This document shows, piece by piece, positions 46,017 to 57,073 of a DNA stretch of 64,000 bases. How positions within the stretch are numbered: position 1 is the stretch's first letter; the number at the start of each line of letters is the position of its first letter. The position numbers were made by a program, and so were the translations under genes. Source of the DNA: Rhodococcus sp. IEGM 1409 (GTDB taxonomy: Bacteria > Actinomycetota > Actinomycetes > Mycobacteriales > Mycobacteriaceae); assembly GCF_030056735.1 (NCBI RefSeq), contig NZ_JASHKN010000003.1, positions 372,001 to 436,000 on the forward strand. Direction: 5' to 3'. The notes under the pieces are model-generated. The model saw only the letters and a program-made list of their open reading frames with translations. It searched no databases and was not told where the DNA came from.

Positions 46017-47027
46017 TCAGCGATTCAGGCGCGCCATGAGGGAGCTGGCTTCCTGGGAAGCGTCGCCGCCCTCGGTCAGATGACGCTGCGCCTCGGGAAG
46101 TTCACGGCCGTGATGCGCCATGGCCTGCGCATACAGGCGGCCGGCACGGTACGACGAGCGAACCAACGGACCAGCCATGACGCCGGCGAAGCCCATCTCT
46201 TCTGCAGCCTTCGAGTGCGCGACGAACTCCTCGGGCTTGACCCACCGCTCGACGGGGTGGTGCCGGGGCGAGGGGCGCAGGTACTGGGTGATGGTGAGGA
46301 TGTCGCAACCGGCGGCGTGGAGATCTGCCATCGCCTCGGTGACCTCTTCAGGGGTTTCGCCCATACCGAGGATCAGGTTGGACTTGGTGACCAGTCCGTA
46401 ATCGCGTGCCGCGGTGATGACGTCGAGGCTGCGCTGGTACCGGAATGCCGGACGGATCCGCTTGAAGATGCGGGGGACGGTCTCGAGGTTGTGTGCGAGT
46501 ACCTCGGGGCGTGAGGCGAAGACCTCGTCGAGCAGTTCGGGCTTGCCGTTGAAGTCCGGAACCAGGTTCTCTACGCCGGTGCCCGGGTTGAGTTCGTGGA
46601 TCTTGCGGACGGTCTCGGCATAGAGCCAGGCGCCGCCGTCGGGGAGGTCGTCGCGGGCGACGCCGGTGATCGTGGAGTACCGAAGCCCCATGGCCTGAAC
46701 GCTTTCGGCGACGCGACGCGGCTCGTCGCGGTCGAGGGCCTCGGGCTTGCCGGTGTCGATCTGGCAGAAGTCGCAGCGGCGTGTGCACTGCTCTCCGCCG
46801 ATCAGGAACGTGGCTTCGCGGTCTTCCCAGCATTCGTAGATGTTGGGGCAGCCCGCTTCCTCGCAGACGGTGTGCAAACCTTCACGCTTGACCAGGCCCT
46901 TGAGCTCCGTGTACTCGGGGCCCATCTTTGCGCGGGTCTTGATCCAGTTGGGTTTGCGTTCGATGGGCGTCTCCGCGTTTCGGATCTCGAGACGGAGCAG
47001 CTTACGTCCTTCTGGGGCGATAGTCAC
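46017..47027 (-). CDS. lipA: Lipoyl synthase
   Basis: 336 residues. Radical SAM cluster CTRRCDFC and auxiliary cluster [12 protein letters not shown], with [15 protein letters not shown] later. It inserts two sulfurs into octanoyl groups carried by E2 and GcvH proteins. lipB lies upstream in the same direction, and the lipoyl-bearing sucB follows further on, a complete lipoylation setting. Confidence 0.97.
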   Translation of the reverse strand: MTIAPEGRKLLRLEIRNAETPIERKPNWIKTRAKMGPEYTELKGLVKREGLHTVCEEAGCPNIYECWEDREATFLIGGEQCTRRCDFCQIDTGKPEALDRDEPRRVAESVQAMGLRYSTITGVARDDLPDGGAWLYAETVRKIHELNPGTGVENLVPDFNGKPELLDEVFASRPEVLAHNLETVPRIFKRIRPAFRYQRSLDVITAARDYGLVTKSNLILGMGETPEEVTEAMADLHAAGCDILTITQYLRPSPRHHPVERWVKPEEFVAHSKAAEEMGFAGVMAGPLVRSSYRAGRLYAQAMAHHGRELPEAQRHLTEGGDASQEASSLMARLNR

Positions 47028-47078
47028 GACAGTGATCCTACGCCCGGTGATTACTGCAACGGGGTTCGGGCGAGCCCG

Positions 47079-47840
47079 TCAGCTGTATTGAACGGTAGTA
47101 AAAGTCGGAGTAGGCGAAGCGCTTTCGAAGGTGACGCGCTCGACGTTGCGTTCGGTGACGGGCATGGTTCCGTCGAGAGCAGCGATCACGGCCGTGGTGA
47201 CGGCGGGAGTGACCTCGTCCACTGTGACGCCCCGACCGAGTTCGTGTGACAGCGTCGTCACCCCCGCGTCACGGATCCCGCAGGGAATGATGTTGTCGAA
47301 TCCGGTCAGCACCGAATTGCAGTTCAGGGCGAAACCGTGCAGCGCCACACCACGTTGAACGCGCACACCGATGGCAGAAACCTTGCGCTCGGGCTTGAAC
47401 TCTCCGTTGGAGAGTTCGGCAGGCAGCCAGACGCCCGAGCGGCCGTCGATCCGCCCGCAGTTCAGGCCGAGGTCCGTGCACACCGTGATCAGTGCTTCCT
47501 CGATGCGTCGTACGTACCGCACCACGTCGATAGGCTCGGCCAGTTTCACGATCGGATACCCGACCAGTTGGCCGGGGCCGTGCCAGGTGATCTTCCCGCC
47601 GCGGTCGACATCGATGACCGGTGTGCCGTCGACAGGTCGATCTTCCGGTTCCGTGCGTCGCCCAGCCGTGTACACCGGGGGATGTTCCAGGAGCAGTAGC
47701 GTGTCCGGCCCGACGTCCTCTGCCCGCGCTGCCGCGAGCTCACGCTGACGGTCCCACGCGGCGTTGTAGTCGATCAATCCGAGTTGCTCGACGGCGATCG
47801 GCAGTTTCGAGAACCGGGCGGAAACGGCAGCGCTGCTCAT
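47079..47840 (-). CDS. lipB: Octanoyltransferase
   Basis: 253 residues from ATG 47840; an upstream MSTS start is possible. [40 protein letters not shown], the Lys in [20 protein letters not shown] and Cys in [15 protein letters not shown] are all there. Transfers octanoate from acyl carrier protein to lipoyl domains, the substrate for LipA. Confidence 0.95.
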   Translation of the reverse strand: MSSAAVSARFSKLPIAVEQLGLIDYNAAWDRQRELAAARAEDVGPDTLLLLEHPPVYTAGRRTEPEDRPVDGTPVIDVDRGGKITWHGPGQLVGYPIVKLAEPIDVVRYVRRIEEALITVCTDLGLNCGRIDGRSGVWLPAELSNGEFKPERKVSAIGVRVQRGVALHGFALNCNSVLTGFDNIIPCGIRDAGVTTLSHELGRGVTVDEVTPAVTTAVIAALDGTMPVTERNVERVTFESASPTPTFTTVQYS

Positions 47841-47869
47841 GGAAGTAGAGATTACGCCCGACTTCGGAC

Positions 47870-48757
47870 TCAACCGAGTGCGGCCGCCAGCGCTTCGCCG
47901 ATCGTGTTGTGGCGGAAGGAGAATCCCGCCTTTTCCAAAGCCGCGGGAATGGCGCGCTGCCCACCCAGGATGCCGCTCTTGGCGAATTCTCCGATCAAGG
48001 CTTCGAGAGCGAACCCGGGAACGATCCACGGCGCCGGGCGGTGAACTGCGCGGGACATGGCGTCGTTGAACTGGGCGTTGGTGACAGGGGCCGGACCAGT
48101 CAGGTTGACGGGACCGGAGAGTTCGGGATTTGTGAGCCCGAACTTGATCGCGTCGCACTCGTCCTCGAGTGAGATCCACGGAAAGTACTGGCGCCCGTTA
48201 CCCAGTCGCCCGCCGAGGCCGAACGAATAAATGCGCCGAAGCCGACCGAGCATGCCGCCGTGGGGTGAAATCACGACGCCCGAGCGCAGATTGACCACGC
48301 GGGCGCCTGCCCTGCGCGCGGGCTCGGTGGCAAGTTCCCAGTCTCGACACGTCGTGGCGAGAAAGTCGGTGCCTGCCGGCGAATCCTCGTCGACGATCTT
48401 GTCGCCGGTGTCGCCGTAATAGCCGACGGCGCTGGCGTTGGCGAGGACGGGAACCTTCTGGCTCGCGACAGCTTCGGCCAAGACATCGGTGGCAACTATG
48501 CGGCTGTCACGGATCGCTTGCTTGTAGGACCCCGACCACCGTTTGTCGCCGATGCCGACGCCACAGAGGTTCACGACGGCGTCAGCGCCCCGCAGGACGG
48601 AGAGGTCCAGACGGTCGTGGTCCGGGTCCCAACGCGATTCGTCGGGTCCGGCGATCGACCGCCGCACCAGACGCACCACTTCGTGGTTGTCGGAACGCAA
48701 CGATGACACCAAGGCCGTTCCGATCAAACCGGACGAGCCGGCGATGACTACTCGCAT
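47870..48757 (-). CDS. TIGR01777-family NAD-dependent epimerase
   Basis: 295 residues. [20 protein letters not shown] is the Rossmann start; [20 protein letters not shown] and [20 protein letters not shown] are family motifs, with the C-terminal DUF1731 region. Conserved between lipB and sucB in mycobacteria (Rv2216). Substrate unknown. Confidence 0.9.
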   Translation of the reverse strand: MRVVIAGSSGLIGTALVSSLRSDNHEVVRLVRRSIAGPDESRWDPDHDRLDLSVLRGADAVVNLCGVGIGDKRWSGSYKQAIRDSRIVATDVLAEAVASQKVPVLANASAVGYYGDTGDKIVDEDSPAGTDFLATTCRDWELATEPARRAGARVVNLRSGVVISPHGGMLGRLRRIYSFGLGGRLGNGRQYFPWISLEDECDAIKFGLTNPELSGPVNLTGPAPVTNAQFNDAMSRAVHRPAPWIVPGFALEALIGEFAKSGILGGQRAIPAALEKAGFSFRHNTIGEALAAALG

Positions 48758-48823
48758 TCGGAAAGCCTCCTTCGATTCAGCCTGCTTCGATATCCGACCT
48801 TATATATCCGACCGTACTGAAAA

Positions 48824-48863
48824 AGCCGGGGCGCCACCTCCTGATGGAGATGACGCCCCGGCT
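48824..48863 (-). terminator. Terminator after sucB
   Basis: AGCCGGGGCG (48824-48833) pairs with CGCCCCGGCT (48854-48863), with further pairing inside. On the minus strand a TTTTT run follows directly. Confidence 0.9.
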
Positions 48864-48877
48864 GGAAGAGCAGTTGC

Positions 48878-50611
48878 TTACAGGCCGAGATCAGCTTCGA
48901 ACGAGGCTTCTTCCAACCGCTGCTTCACAGTGGTGAGGAATCGGCCGGCGTCAGCGCCGTCGACGAGACGGTGATCGTAGGTCAGCGGCAAGTAGATCAT
49001 CGAACGAACGCCGATGGACTCGTTGCCGTTCTCGTCGGTGACGACCATCGGTCGCTTGACGATCGCACCGGTTCCGAGCATGGCCGCCTGCGGCGGTACC
49101 AGGATCGGGGTGTCGAACAGCGCACCCTGGCTGCCGATGTTGGTGATCGTGAAGGTGCCGCCCGAGAGCTCGTCCGGCTTGAGGCCACCCGAACGTGCAC
49201 GCTTCGCGATGTCGGCGATGGCGCGAGCCAAGCCGGCCAGGCCGAGGTCGCCGGCGTTGTGGATGACGGGGGACAGCAGTCCCTGATCGGTGTCCACTGC
49301 GATGCCCAGGTGCTCGGCGTCGTAGTAGGTGATCTGCTTTGCAGCCTCGTCGTAGCTGGCGTTGATGTTCGGGTGCGACTTCAGAGCCTCGACAACTGCT
49401 TTGGCGAAGAACGGGAGGAACGTCAGGTTGACGCCTTCACGCTCGATGAAGCCGGCCTTGGCGCGTGCACGCAGCGCGACGATCTTGGTGACGTCCACCT
49501 CGAAGGTCTGCGTGAGCTGAGCGGTGTTCTGAAGCGACTCACGAGTCTTGGTAGCCGTGATCTGCCGGATGCGGTTGGCCTTCTGCGTGGTGCCACGCAG
49601 GTGGGCAAGTTCCGGTCGCACACCGGCGGCTGCGGTTGCCGCCGGCGCTGCGGCTGCGGGGGCAGCAGCAGGAGCGGCGGCGGGAGCCTTCTTGGCCTCC
49701 GCAGCGGCGAGCACATCCTGCTTGCGGATGCGGCCGCCGACGCCGGTGCCGGTGACGGTGGCGAGGTCGACACCGTTGTCCGTTGCGAGCTTGCGCACGA
49801 GCGGCGTGACGTACGGGCTGCTGTCGCCGGAAGCTGCGGGTGCAGCCGCCGGTGCGGGAGCTGCAACAGGCTTAGGTGCGGCAGCGGCTTTGGGAGCTTC
49901 AGCCTTGGGAGCTTCGGCCTTGGGTGCTTCAGCCTTGGGAGCGGGCGGTGCTGCGGGTGCGGCGGGGGCAGCCTTGGGTGCCGAAGCCGCGGCGGGTGCG
50001 CCGGATCCGACGACGGCCAGCTGGCCACCGATCTCGACGGTGTCGTCTTCCTGCGCATTGATCTCGAGCAGGATTCCGGCGACGGGCGACGGGATTTCGG
50101 TGTCGACCTTGTCGGTCGAGACTTCGAGCAGCGCCTCGTCGACGGCAACTTCGTCGCCGACGGCCTTGAGCCAGCGGGTGACGGTGCCTTCGGTGACGGA
50201 CTCGCCGAGGGCGGGCATCGTCACAGCGGTGCCTTCCGCGGAACCGCCGGAAGCAGCGGGTGCCTCGGCTGCGGGAGCTTCCTCGGCAGGCGCCTCGGCT
50301 GCCGGTGCTTCCTCGGCGGGAGCTTCTTCTTCGGCCGGGGCGGGTGCCTCTGCCGCGGGAGCTGCGGCTTCGCCGGCTTCACCGATCTGGGCGAGCTCGC
50401 CACCGATTTCCACGGTGTCGTCTTCCTGCGCGACGATCTTGGTCAGGACGCCGGCGACGGGAGACGGAATCTCGGTGTCGACCTTGTCCGTGGAGACTTC
50501 GAGCAAGGGTTCGTCGACTTCGACCGTGTCTCCTTCCTGCTTGAGCCACCGTGTGACAGTTCCCTCGGTGACGCTCTCACCTAGGGCTGGCATCTGGACG
50601 GAGAAGGCCAT
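48878..50611 (-). CDS. sucB: Dihydrolipoamide acyltransferase E2 (two lipoyl domains)
   Basis: 577 residues from ATG 50611 with GAGGAG 9 bases upstream. Two lipoyl domains, each with [16 protein letters not shown] (Lys attached to lipoate), split by Ala/Pro/Glu linkers. An E3-binding domain ([20 protein letters not shown]) and the catalytic domain with [16 protein letters not shown] follow. In mycobacteria this protein (DlaT) serves pyruvate dehydrogenase and peroxide defence. The pure gene order suggests the same here. Confidence 0.95.
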   Translation of the reverse strand: MAFSVQMPALGESVTEGTVTRWLKQEGDTVEVDEPLLEVSTDKVDTEIPSPVAGVLTKIVAQEDDTVEIGGELAQIGEAGEAAAPAAEAPAPAEEEAPAEEAPAAEAPAEEAPAAEAPAASGGSAEGTAVTMPALGESVTEGTVTRWLKAVGDEVAVDEALLEVSTDKVDTEIPSPVAGILLEINAQEDDTVEIGGQLAVVGSGAPAAASAPKAAPAAPAAPPAPKAEAPKAEAPKAEAPKAAAAPKPVAAPAPAAAPAASGDSSPYVTPLVRKLATDNGVDLATVTGTGVGGRIRKQDVLAAAEAKKAPAAAPAAAPAAAAPAATAAAGVRPELAHLRGTTQKANRIRQITATKTRESLQNTAQLTQTFEVDVTKIVALRARAKAGFIEREGVNLTFLPFFAKAVVEALKSHPNINASYDEAAKQITYYDAEHLGIAVDTDQGLLSPVIHNAGDLGLAGLARAIADIAKRARSGGLKPDELSGGTFTITNIGSQGALFDTPILVPPQAAMLGTGAIVKRPMVVTDENGNESIGVRSMIYLPLTYDHRLVDGADAGRFLTTVKQRLEEASFEADLGL

Positions 50612-50975
50612 GTCTTTTGACTCCTCGACAGTTGTGTTCGGGTTGTTGAATTTTGTCGACTTGTGGTCGTAATGCATTGTGCTCGAGTGGCGCGCGACGT
50701 GCGGCTACTTGTAGCTATTTTGCCGATGTCGACGCGCGGGCGCGGCGTCACCGTCGTTCATCTTTCCATTGATACGCCGGGCGTGTCCGATGAGGGGGAT
50801 CCCGTCCGTTTCGGGTGTGTCGGCTACTGGTGAGTAGGTATGCGTCGGGGGTCCGGCTGTAACGGCGTAAGCGAACCAAACGGTATGTCGTGCGCAGGCA
50901 CAACGGACATCGCCTGGCAAACTTGACATATCGCCGGGGTGCATCCGCGGCGTCGGTACCGAGGAGGGTACGACC
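50612..50975. other. Divergent intergenic region, 364 bp
   Basis: Between sucB (leftward) and the gene at 50976 (rightward). It should hold both promoters. Plus-strand TTGACA occurs near 50924 but I find no good -10 at the right distance. Apparent frames here look like shadows of no real gene. Confidence 0.5.
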
Positions 50976-51326
50976 GTGGGACTGTTCGATCGTTTCAAGC
51001 GTCCGCCGAGTGCGGCTCAGGCCGCAGCGCAAAGTGATGCGGATCATCTGGCGAACTGGGCGCACTCACACGAAGGCGTCGAGGCGTACGTGGAACCTCA
51101 GACGACGGTGACCGACGTGACCGTCGTCCTCGTCGCCAAGGACGGGGAGTGGACCCGTCGTCGTGTCGGCGGCGAACGCGGTGCCCGCAAATTGGGACAA
51201 GACTTGAAGATCCCGGTCTACGACGTCCGAAAAACGGGATATCCGCAGCGTATGCGTGATCATGACGAGCGTAAGCGAATCGAACGTAAGCGTGCCCGCG
51301 AGCAGGAATTGCGCGACGGCGCCTGA
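50976..51326 (+). CDS. Conserved actinobacterial hypothetical protein, 116 aa
   Basis: MGLFDRFKRPPSAAQAAAQS, ANWAHSHEGVEAYVEPQTTV, LVAKDGEWTRRRVGGERGAR and a Lys/Arg-rich end (DERKRIERKRAREQEL). The short basic C-terminus suggests interaction with nucleic acid or ribosome. Function unknown. It ends just before the second copy of the palindromic repeat. Confidence 0.75.
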   Translation: MGLFDRFKRPPSAAQAAAQSDADHLANWAHSHEGVEAYVEPQTTVTDVTVVLVAKDGEWTRRRVGGERGARKLGQDLKIPVYDVRKTGYPQRMRDHDERKRIERKRAREQELRDGA

Positions 51327-51329
51327 ACT

Positions 51330-51374
51330 GCTGTGCGCCTGTATCAACCGCGGGGGTCAATAAAGGCGCACAGC
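51330..51374. repeat. Palindromic intergenic repeat, copy 2
   Basis: GCTGTGCGCCTGTA at the left and TAAAGGCGCACAGC at the right, with AACCGC in the middle: 45 bp, near-identical arms to 45961-46006. Lies between the convergent 50976 gene and pepB, 6 bases before the pepB stop, so it may end both transcripts. Confidence 0.85.
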
Positions 51375-51380
51375 AAGTGG

Positions 51381-52898
51381 TCAGCCGTTGACCGCAATGT
51401 CCTCCAGGACAGAGATCATCGTGCGAACCGGAACGCCGGTGCCGCCCTTGCCGGTGTAACCCCACGGTCCTGACGTGTTGTACGCCGGACCCGCCACGTC
51501 GATGTGCGCCCACTGGACGCCTTCGGGAACGAATTCCTTGAGGTAGTGAGCTGCGACCAGCATGCCGCCCCAGCGGTGCGGGGTGACATTGGCCATGTCG
51601 GCGACCTTGGAGTCGAGATCTCCACGCAGTTCCTCGGGCAGCGGCATGGCCCAGCCGTTCTCGCCGACGCTCTGCGAGATGGAGGCGACGCGGTCACGGA
51701 ACTCGTCCGTGCCCATGACGCCGGGAGTGCGGTTGCCGAGCGCCACCATCTGCGCACCGGTCAGGGTGGCGGTGTCGATCATGTAGTCGGGGTTGTCCTC
51801 ACCCGCGCGAACCATCGCGTCGGCAAGGATCAAACGGCCCTCGGCGTCGGTGTTGACGACCTCGATGGTTATTCCGCCGTACTGGGTCAACACGTCGCCG
51901 GGACGCTGCGCGGTCGCGGACGGCATGTTCTCGGCCATTGGCACGTATGCGACGACGTTGACGGGCAGGCCGAGCTTGGCGGCAAGTACGACGGTGGAGA
52001 TGACGGCTGCGGCGCCGCCCATGTCCGAGGTCATGTTCTCCATGCCTGCGGCCGGCTTGATGGAGATTCCGCCGGTGTCGAAGGTGATGCCCTTACCTAC
52101 CAGCGCGACCTTGCGGGCGCCCCGCTTCTTCGACGCGTATTCGAGGCGGACGAGACGCGGCTGGCGTGACGAGCCCTTGCCGACGCCGATGATTCCGCCG
52201 TAGCCACCCTTTTCGAGTGCCTTCTCGTCGAGAACCTGGACGGTGAGCCCGGCCTCGACGCCCAGTGCCTTGGCACGCGCCGCGAACTCGGCAGGGTAGA
52301 GGTGGCTCGGGGGAGTGTTGACGAACTCGCGTGCGGTGGCAACGGCCTCGGCGATGGCGGCCGACCGTGCCAGCGTTGCCTTTGTCTCCTTCGTGCGCGG
52401 CGACGGCACCAGAAGTTCGACGCGCGCGAGCGGCTGCGCATCCGGCCCGGGAGCGGTCATGGACGACTTGAATTCGGTGAAGCTGTACGCGCCCAACGCA
52501 AATCCCTCGGCGGCTGCACCGAGATCGAGGATCGAGAGCGTGGTTGCGACGGTGTCGATGCCGGACAGCGAGCGAGCTGCTGCGCCGGCAGACTTGCGGA
52601 TCTGCTCACTACCGAGCTTGTCGGCGGAGCCGAGTCCGACGGCGAGGACGCTGATGACCGACAGTGCGCTCGGTGCCGGGACGCGGGTGAGCTGCTCGGG
52701 CTTGCCGGTGGCGCCGACTGCGATGAGGCTGTCGAGGATCTCGGCGAGCACGTCTTCGTCGACGATGCCTTCGCCGAGTGCGATTTCGGGGCCGTCCGGA
52801 CCCGACGTCAGACCGACGACCAATATCTCTGCGCGCTTGGCGACTGTGCCGGCGAGAACGAGGTCGGGTCCCAACGATCGGGCTGTGCGAGTGCTCAA
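51381..52898 (-). CDS. pepB: Leucyl aminopeptidase, M17
   Basis: 505 residues from TTG 52898, which has AGGAGACACC before it; a longer ATG reading lacks any signal. Active site [16 protein letters not shown] and [14 protein letters not shown], with [16 protein letters not shown] between. Two-metal exopeptidase of the cytoplasm, forming hexamers. Sits convergent with the small gene and divergent from gcvT, as in mycobacteria. Confidence 0.95.
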   Translation of the reverse strand: MSTRTARSLGPDLVLAGTVAKRAEILVVGLTSGPDGPEIALGEGIVDEDVLAEILDSLIAVGATGKPEQLTRVPAPSALSVISVLAVGLGSADKLGSEQIRKSAGAAARSLSGIDTVATTLSILDLGAAAEGFALGAYSFTEFKSSMTAPGPDAQPLARVELLVPSPRTKETKATLARSAAIAEAVATAREFVNTPPSHLYPAEFAARAKALGVEAGLTVQVLDEKALEKGGYGGIIGVGKGSSRQPRLVRLEYASKKRGARKVALVGKGITFDTGGISIKPAAGMENMTSDMGGAAAVISTVVLAAKLGLPVNVVAYVPMAENMPSATAQRPGDVLTQYGGITIEVVNTDAEGRLILADAMVRAGEDNPDYMIDTATLTGAQMVALGNRTPGVMGTDEFRDRVASISQSVGENGWAMPLPEELRGDLDSKVADMANVTPHRWGGMLVAAHYLKEFVPEGVQWAHIDVAGPAYNTSGPWGYTGKGGTGVPVRTMISVLEDIAVNG

Positions 52899-53054
52899 GG
52901 TGTCTCCTGTGAGGTGAGTGCGATGCGTCCGGTTCTGGCGGATGCCTGAGTCGATGTTAGGCCCTCTGCGGTTTCCGGACGGGGGATCGTCTCGGCCAGG
53001 TGAGCTCTCGCTGCGGACATGTTTCGATCGGCGAAGTCCGATAGGTTGTGGGCC

Positions 53055-54155
53055 ATGACCGACGAACAACTGTTGCAGGGCCCGATCCACCCCGTCCATG
53101 TCGAACTCGGCGCGACGTTCGCGCCGTTCGGGGGGTGGCAGATGCCGGTTTCGTACGCGGGCGTCGTGGCCGAACACACCTCTGTGCGTGAGAATGTCGG
53201 ACTCTTCGACGTCAGTCACCTCGGCAAGGCCGTCGTGCGTGGGGCGGGCGCCGCGGAATTCGTGAACTCCGCACTCACCAACGATCTGAACAAGATCGGA
53301 CCGGGTAAGGCTCAGTACACGTTGTGCTGCAACGAGTCCGGTGGTGTCATCGACGATCTCATCGCGTACTACGTCAGCGACGACGAGATCTTCCTCGTCC
53401 CGAATGCGGCCAACACCGCGGACGTCGTTGCGGCTCTGGTCGCCGTCGCACCGGACGGAATCACCGTCGAGGATCAGCATCGTGGGTACGGAGTGCTGGC
53501 GGTGCAGGGCCCGAAATCGGTGGCGGTTCTGACGGCTCTGGGACTTCCCACCGAGATCGAGTACATGGCGTACGAAGATGCGCAATGGAACGGCGTGCCC
53601 GTGCGTGTGTGCCGCAGTGGTTACACCGGTGAGGTCGGATACGAACTCCTGCCGCGGTGGGAGGACAGCGAGCCGTTGTTCCGCGCGCTTCTCGAGGCAG
53701 TGCGCGCCGAGGGTGGGCAGGCCGCTGGACTCGGCGCCCGCGACACTCTTCGTACCGAGATGGGTTATCCGCTGCACGGGCATGAGCTTTCGCTCGAGAT
53801 TTCCCCGCTCGAAGCACGCTGCGGATGGGCGATCGGTTGGAAGAAGCCGACATTCTGGGGCAAAGAGACCCTGACCGACGAGAAGGCTGCCGGTCCGGCC
53901 CGCAAACTCTGGGGGATCAAGGCTCTCGACCGCGGTGTGCTGCGGGCCGGCCTCGGTGTTCTGCGTGACGGCGAGGCAATCGGCGAGACCACCTCCGGGA
54001 CGTTCTCACCTTCGCTCAAAGTGGGAATTGCGTTGGCGCTCCTGGATTCCGGCGCCAATATCGCGGCCGGAGACGAGATCGAAGTCGACGTCCGTGGTCG
54101 TGCTCTTCGGTGCGTCGTGGTGTCTCCTCCGTTCGTGGAGACCAACACCAAGTAG
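53055..54155 (+). CDS. gcvT: Aminomethyltransferase (glycine cleavage T protein)
   Basis: 366 residues from ATG 53055. [60 protein letters not shown] and [20 protein letters not shown] are typical. Moves the methylene of glycine to tetrahydrofolate in the lipoate-dependent glycine cleavage system. Close to lipA/lipB. Confidence 0.95.
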   Translation: MTDEQLLQGPIHPVHVELGATFAPFGGWQMPVSYAGVVAEHTSVRENVGLFDVSHLGKAVVRGAGAAEFVNSALTNDLNKIGPGKAQYTLCCNESGGVIDDLIAYYVSDDEIFLVPNAANTADVVAALVAVAPDGITVEDQHRGYGVLAVQGPKSVAVLTALGLPTEIEYMAYEDAQWNGVPVRVCRSGYTGEVGYELLPRWEDSEPLFRALLEAVRAEGGQAAGLGARDTLRTEMGYPLHGHELSLEISPLEARCGWAIGWKKPTFWGKETLTDEKAAGPARKLWGIKALDRGVLRAGLGVLRDGEAIGETTSGTFSPSLKVGIALALLDSGANIAAGDEIEVDVRGRALRCVVVSPPFVETNTK

Positions 54156-54187
54156 AGAGCTTTTTCACGTTCGATAGGATTGCGCCC

Positions 54188-55291
54188 ATGACAGGTGCCG
54201 CCGATTTCGTTCGTGTTCAGAGCTCGTCCCCGAAGTCCGACGCCGAGCGCCGTGACATTTTGGCGGCGCCCGGCTTCGGGCGGCACTTCACCGACCACAT
54301 GGTCTCGATCGACTACACCGCGGGCAAGGGCTGGCACGACGCCCAGGTGTTGCCGTACGGAAACATCGAGCTCGATCCGGCCGCAATGGTTTTGCACTAC
54401 GGACAGGCCATTTTCGAGGGCCTCAAGGCATACCGTCAGCCGGGTGGTGAGATCAGCTCGTTCCGCGTCGACGCCAACGCCGAGCGTTTCGCATCATCTG
54501 CTCGCCGTCTGGCGATGCCGGAACTGCCGTCGCAGATGTTCATCGATTCCATCACCGAACTGATCGACGTCGATCTCGACTGGGTTCCCGCAGCCGGTGG
54601 AGAGGACGCGCTCTACCTCCGTCCGTTCATGTTCTCCACCGAAGCCGGCCTCGGAGTCCGTCCCGCCGACGAGTACCGCTACCTGCTGATCGCCTCACCC
54701 GCCGGTGCGTACTTCCCGCGTGGCGTCAAGCCGGTCAGTGTGTGGCTGTCCACCGAATACGTTCGCGCGGCCCCCGGCGGTACCGGCGCAGCCAAGTTCG
54801 CCGGCAACTACGCCGCTTCGCTGCTCGCCCAGGCACAAGCCGCCGACGAGGGTTGCGACCAGGTGGTGTGGCTCGATGCCATCGAGCGCACGTACGTCGA
54901 GGAAATGGGTGGAATGAACCTGTTCTTCGTCTTCGGTTCCGGCCCCGACGCACGCCTCGTGACGCCGTCGCTGTCGGGTTCGTTGCTGCCCGGCATCACG
55001 CGCAACTCGCTGCTCGCCCTCGCTGCCGATTCCGGCTTCTCCGTCGAAGAGCGCAAGATCAGCACCGACGAATGGCGCACCAAGTGCAAGAGCGGTGAAA
55101 TCACCGAGGTCTTCGCTTGCGGCACAGCAGCAGTCATCACCCCCGTTGGGCGCGTCAAGTCCGCCGAAGGCGAGTTCACCATCGCCGACGGCGAGCCGGG
55201 TGAAGTGACGATGGCACTGCGCGACACCCTCACGGGTATCCAGCGCGGTACCTTCGCCGACACCCACGGCTGGATGACCAAGCTTCGCTGA
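54188..55291 (+). CDS. ilvE: Branched-chain amino acid aminotransferase
   Basis: 367 residues from ATG 54188; the upstream extension overlaps gcvT. PLP lysine at residue 203 ([13 protein letters not shown]), and [58 protein letters not shown]. Final step of Ile, Leu and Val synthesis. Starts 32 bases after gcvT, so it may be co-transcribed. Confidence 0.96.
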   Translation: MTGAADFVRVQSSSPKSDAERRDILAAPGFGRHFTDHMVSIDYTAGKGWHDAQVLPYGNIELDPAAMVLHYGQAIFEGLKAYRQPGGEISSFRVDANAERFASSARRLAMPELPSQMFIDSITELIDVDLDWVPAAGGEDALYLRPFMFSTEAGLGVRPADEYRYLLIASPAGAYFPRGVKPVSVWLSTEYVRAAPGGTGAAKFAGNYAASLLAQAQAADEGCDQVVWLDAIERTYVEEMGGMNLFFVFGSGPDARLVTPSLSGSLLPGITRNSLLALAADSGFSVEERKISTDEWRTKCKSGEITEVFACGTAAVITPVGRVKSAEGEFTIADGEPGEVTMALRDTLTGIQRGTFADTHGWMTKLR

Positions 55292-55299
55292 TCGTTGGT

Positions 55300-55840
55300 T
55301 CGTTCCGCGAGCAATCGCTCGCGGAACAATTGCAGAATCTCGTCCCGTGCGACGGTGGTGGGTGATCCGACGAAGCGCTTGCCCAAGGCCTTCGAGTACG
55401 CCGCGAATCGCTGTGTACGGCAGAACGGGTCGCCTTGAAGCGGTATGCAAGCACCGCGAGGTCTTCGGCGTCGAGCCGCGAGCGGACGGCTGCGAGTTCT
55501 TCGGGCCCACTGTCGGTTTCGCCCGGTCGATCGAGCGGCAACGACGGCTGGTCGAGGACCGGCGCAACGACTGATGGTTCGAGCATCATCGACAGCGCGA
55601 AGTTACCCGTGAAGTACATCCCGATCACGCCGACTCCGGGGCCACCGCTGTCCACGTAGGCCGAAGCGGCGAGTGAACGCAGCCAACGGACCCCTCGACT
55701 CGGTTCGTCGGCAGTGAGCGCGCGGAACTTTGCGTGACACAGGCTCTCTTGAAAACGGAGACCCCCTCGTCCACGGTGGGGACCGCGCCGTCGCGGCCGA
55801 ACAGCGACGGAACAAAGACCGTGAAACCGGTGTCTTCGAG
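55300..55840 (-). pseudogene. Dienelactone-hydrolase-family gene, frameshifted
   Basis: Three frames read in turn. Start MTKDDPLEDTGFTVFVPSLF at ~55860 and on, then after a shift near 55735 FRALTADEPSRGVRWLRSLA and GVGVIGMYFTGNFALSMMLE. After a one-base loss near 55435 comes GDPFCRTQRFAAYSKALGKR. The normal stop is gone and the frame runs into ilvE. A cytoplasmic alpha/beta hydrolase of the dienelactone hydrolase type, now dead. Confidence 0.75.
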
Positions 55841-55984
55841 CGGATCATCTTTTGTCATGCTCCGGTTCGGCACGGTGGGCCCTCCCAATTGGTCGAAGTT
55901 TCTCCTCTGCACAGTCTTTCGGTGCGTGATCAACTACAGAAGAGGGCGGTTCGCCACGTTTTCGGGCGGGCTCGGCACTCGCGC

Positions 55985-56300
55985 GACTTATCCGGTGCCG
56001 CCGTTGCGGAATCGCTTTCGACAGTCAGCCGAACTGATTCCGACACGGTCGGCGAACAGTCGACGGAAGATTCCAGGATCCTGATAACCGATGTCGTTTT
56101 GCCCCTCCTGTGCGCCGATCGAATATATCCGCCTGCCGCAACGACGGGCGTGCCGGACGCTGCGATGACCGATACCTCGAATGGGTCGGTGGACGCTCCA
56201 GCGACGCGATTGGCGATCAGGAGAAAGGTCGGCGAAAACGAAGATCTCGGCCGCCAGGCAACCCTCGTACGCAAGGACTCAGACTCGCACGACGTCAGAT
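55985..56300 (-). pseudogene. GlxA/AraC-type regulator remnant, internally deleted
   Basis: The upper part has a DJ-1/PfpI-like start (GCLAAEIFVFADL, then after a frameshift LLIANRVAGASTDPFEVSVI). The lower part has an AraC C-terminal HTH (DIGYQDPGIFRRLFADRVGI). The ~150 residues between are missing. Together with the hydrolase pseudogene it was probably a regulator-enzyme pair lost as a unit. Confidence 0.7.
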
Positions 56301-57073
56301 CACAGTCCGAGAGTAAGGCCGACGGCCGTCAGCGTCACCGTGAGTTCGAGCGCGAATCCGAGAACATCTCCGTTGAGTCCGCCGAATCTACGGACGCAGT
56401 GACGCACACACAGCACACTGATCACCAGCGCCGACGCGGTCACGAGAGGGCCGAGCCACCACCGGTCGGCGGCAAAGGCAGAAACGGCGATCAGCGGAAC
56501 CGACCATACGAATGCGGCCCACAGCGGTTGCGAATCGGCGACGAGTGCACCGAATCCGCTCGGGCTCGACGCGAGAATGCCTCGGCGGCAGGCAAAAACG
56601 ACGGCGACTCGACCCGCAGCGACAGATACGAGTACTGCGATCCACTGTGTAGGGGAGTCGGCAACAGCAAGGACGCCGAAGGAGACCGATTGCAGCCCAA
56701 GGAAGATGAACAGTGCGGCGACCCCGAAGGGTCCGGCGCCGCCGCTGTGCATGACCTCGCGGGCGCGCTCCGGTGGACCGTAACAACCCAGTCCGTCGAC
56801 GGAGTCTGCCAATCCGTCCACGTGCATCCCGCGGGTGCCGAGAGCGAGTGCGCCGACCGTCAGTAAGCCCGCGAGATAGGGATTCAGGCCGATGCTGGTT
56901 GTGCCCCAGAGCAGAAACGTCGCGGCAATCCCGAGAGCGATTCCGGTCAGCGGAGCGGCGGTGATGGCGCGACGCCCGGCAGCGCGATCAATGTCGGAGG
57001 GGCCACGAACCGGGAGGACCGTCAGCCACGAGAAGGCCAGTGGCACACCGGACAGCGGGCCCGCCACGCTCAC
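56300..57073 (-). CDS. cobS: Adenosylcobinamide-GDP ribazoletransferase
   Basis: 257 residues, hydrophobic throughout with about six membrane segments. [40 protein letters not shown] (metal-binding HxDGLADxxD) and [20 protein letters not shown]. Joins adenosylcobinamide-GDP to alpha-ribazole at the membrane, the final assembly of cobalamin. Overlaps cobT by 4 bases. Confidence 0.93.
   Translation of the reverse strand: MSVAGPLSGVPLAFSWLTVLPVRGPSDIDRAAGRRAITAAPLTGIALGIAATFLLWGTTSIGLNPYLAGLLTVGALALGTRGMHVDGLADSVDGLGCYGPPERAREVMHSGGAGPFGVAALFIFLGLQSVSFGVLAVADSPTQWIAVLVSVAAGRVAVVFACRRGILASSPSGFGALVADSQPLWAAFVWSVPLIAVSAFAADRWWLGPLVTASALVISVLCVRHCVRRFGGLNGDVLGFALELTVTLTAVGLTLGL

Noticed and set aside
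48971-50584. 537-codon plus-strand open frame opposite sucB
   Set aside because: Gly/Arg/Cys-rich translation caused by antisense reading of the Ala/Pro linkers of a clear E2 gene; no family and no start signal.
50705-51065. Minus-strand frames upstream of the 50976 gene
   Set aside because: Arg/Thr/His-rich translations without start signals in a promoter region.
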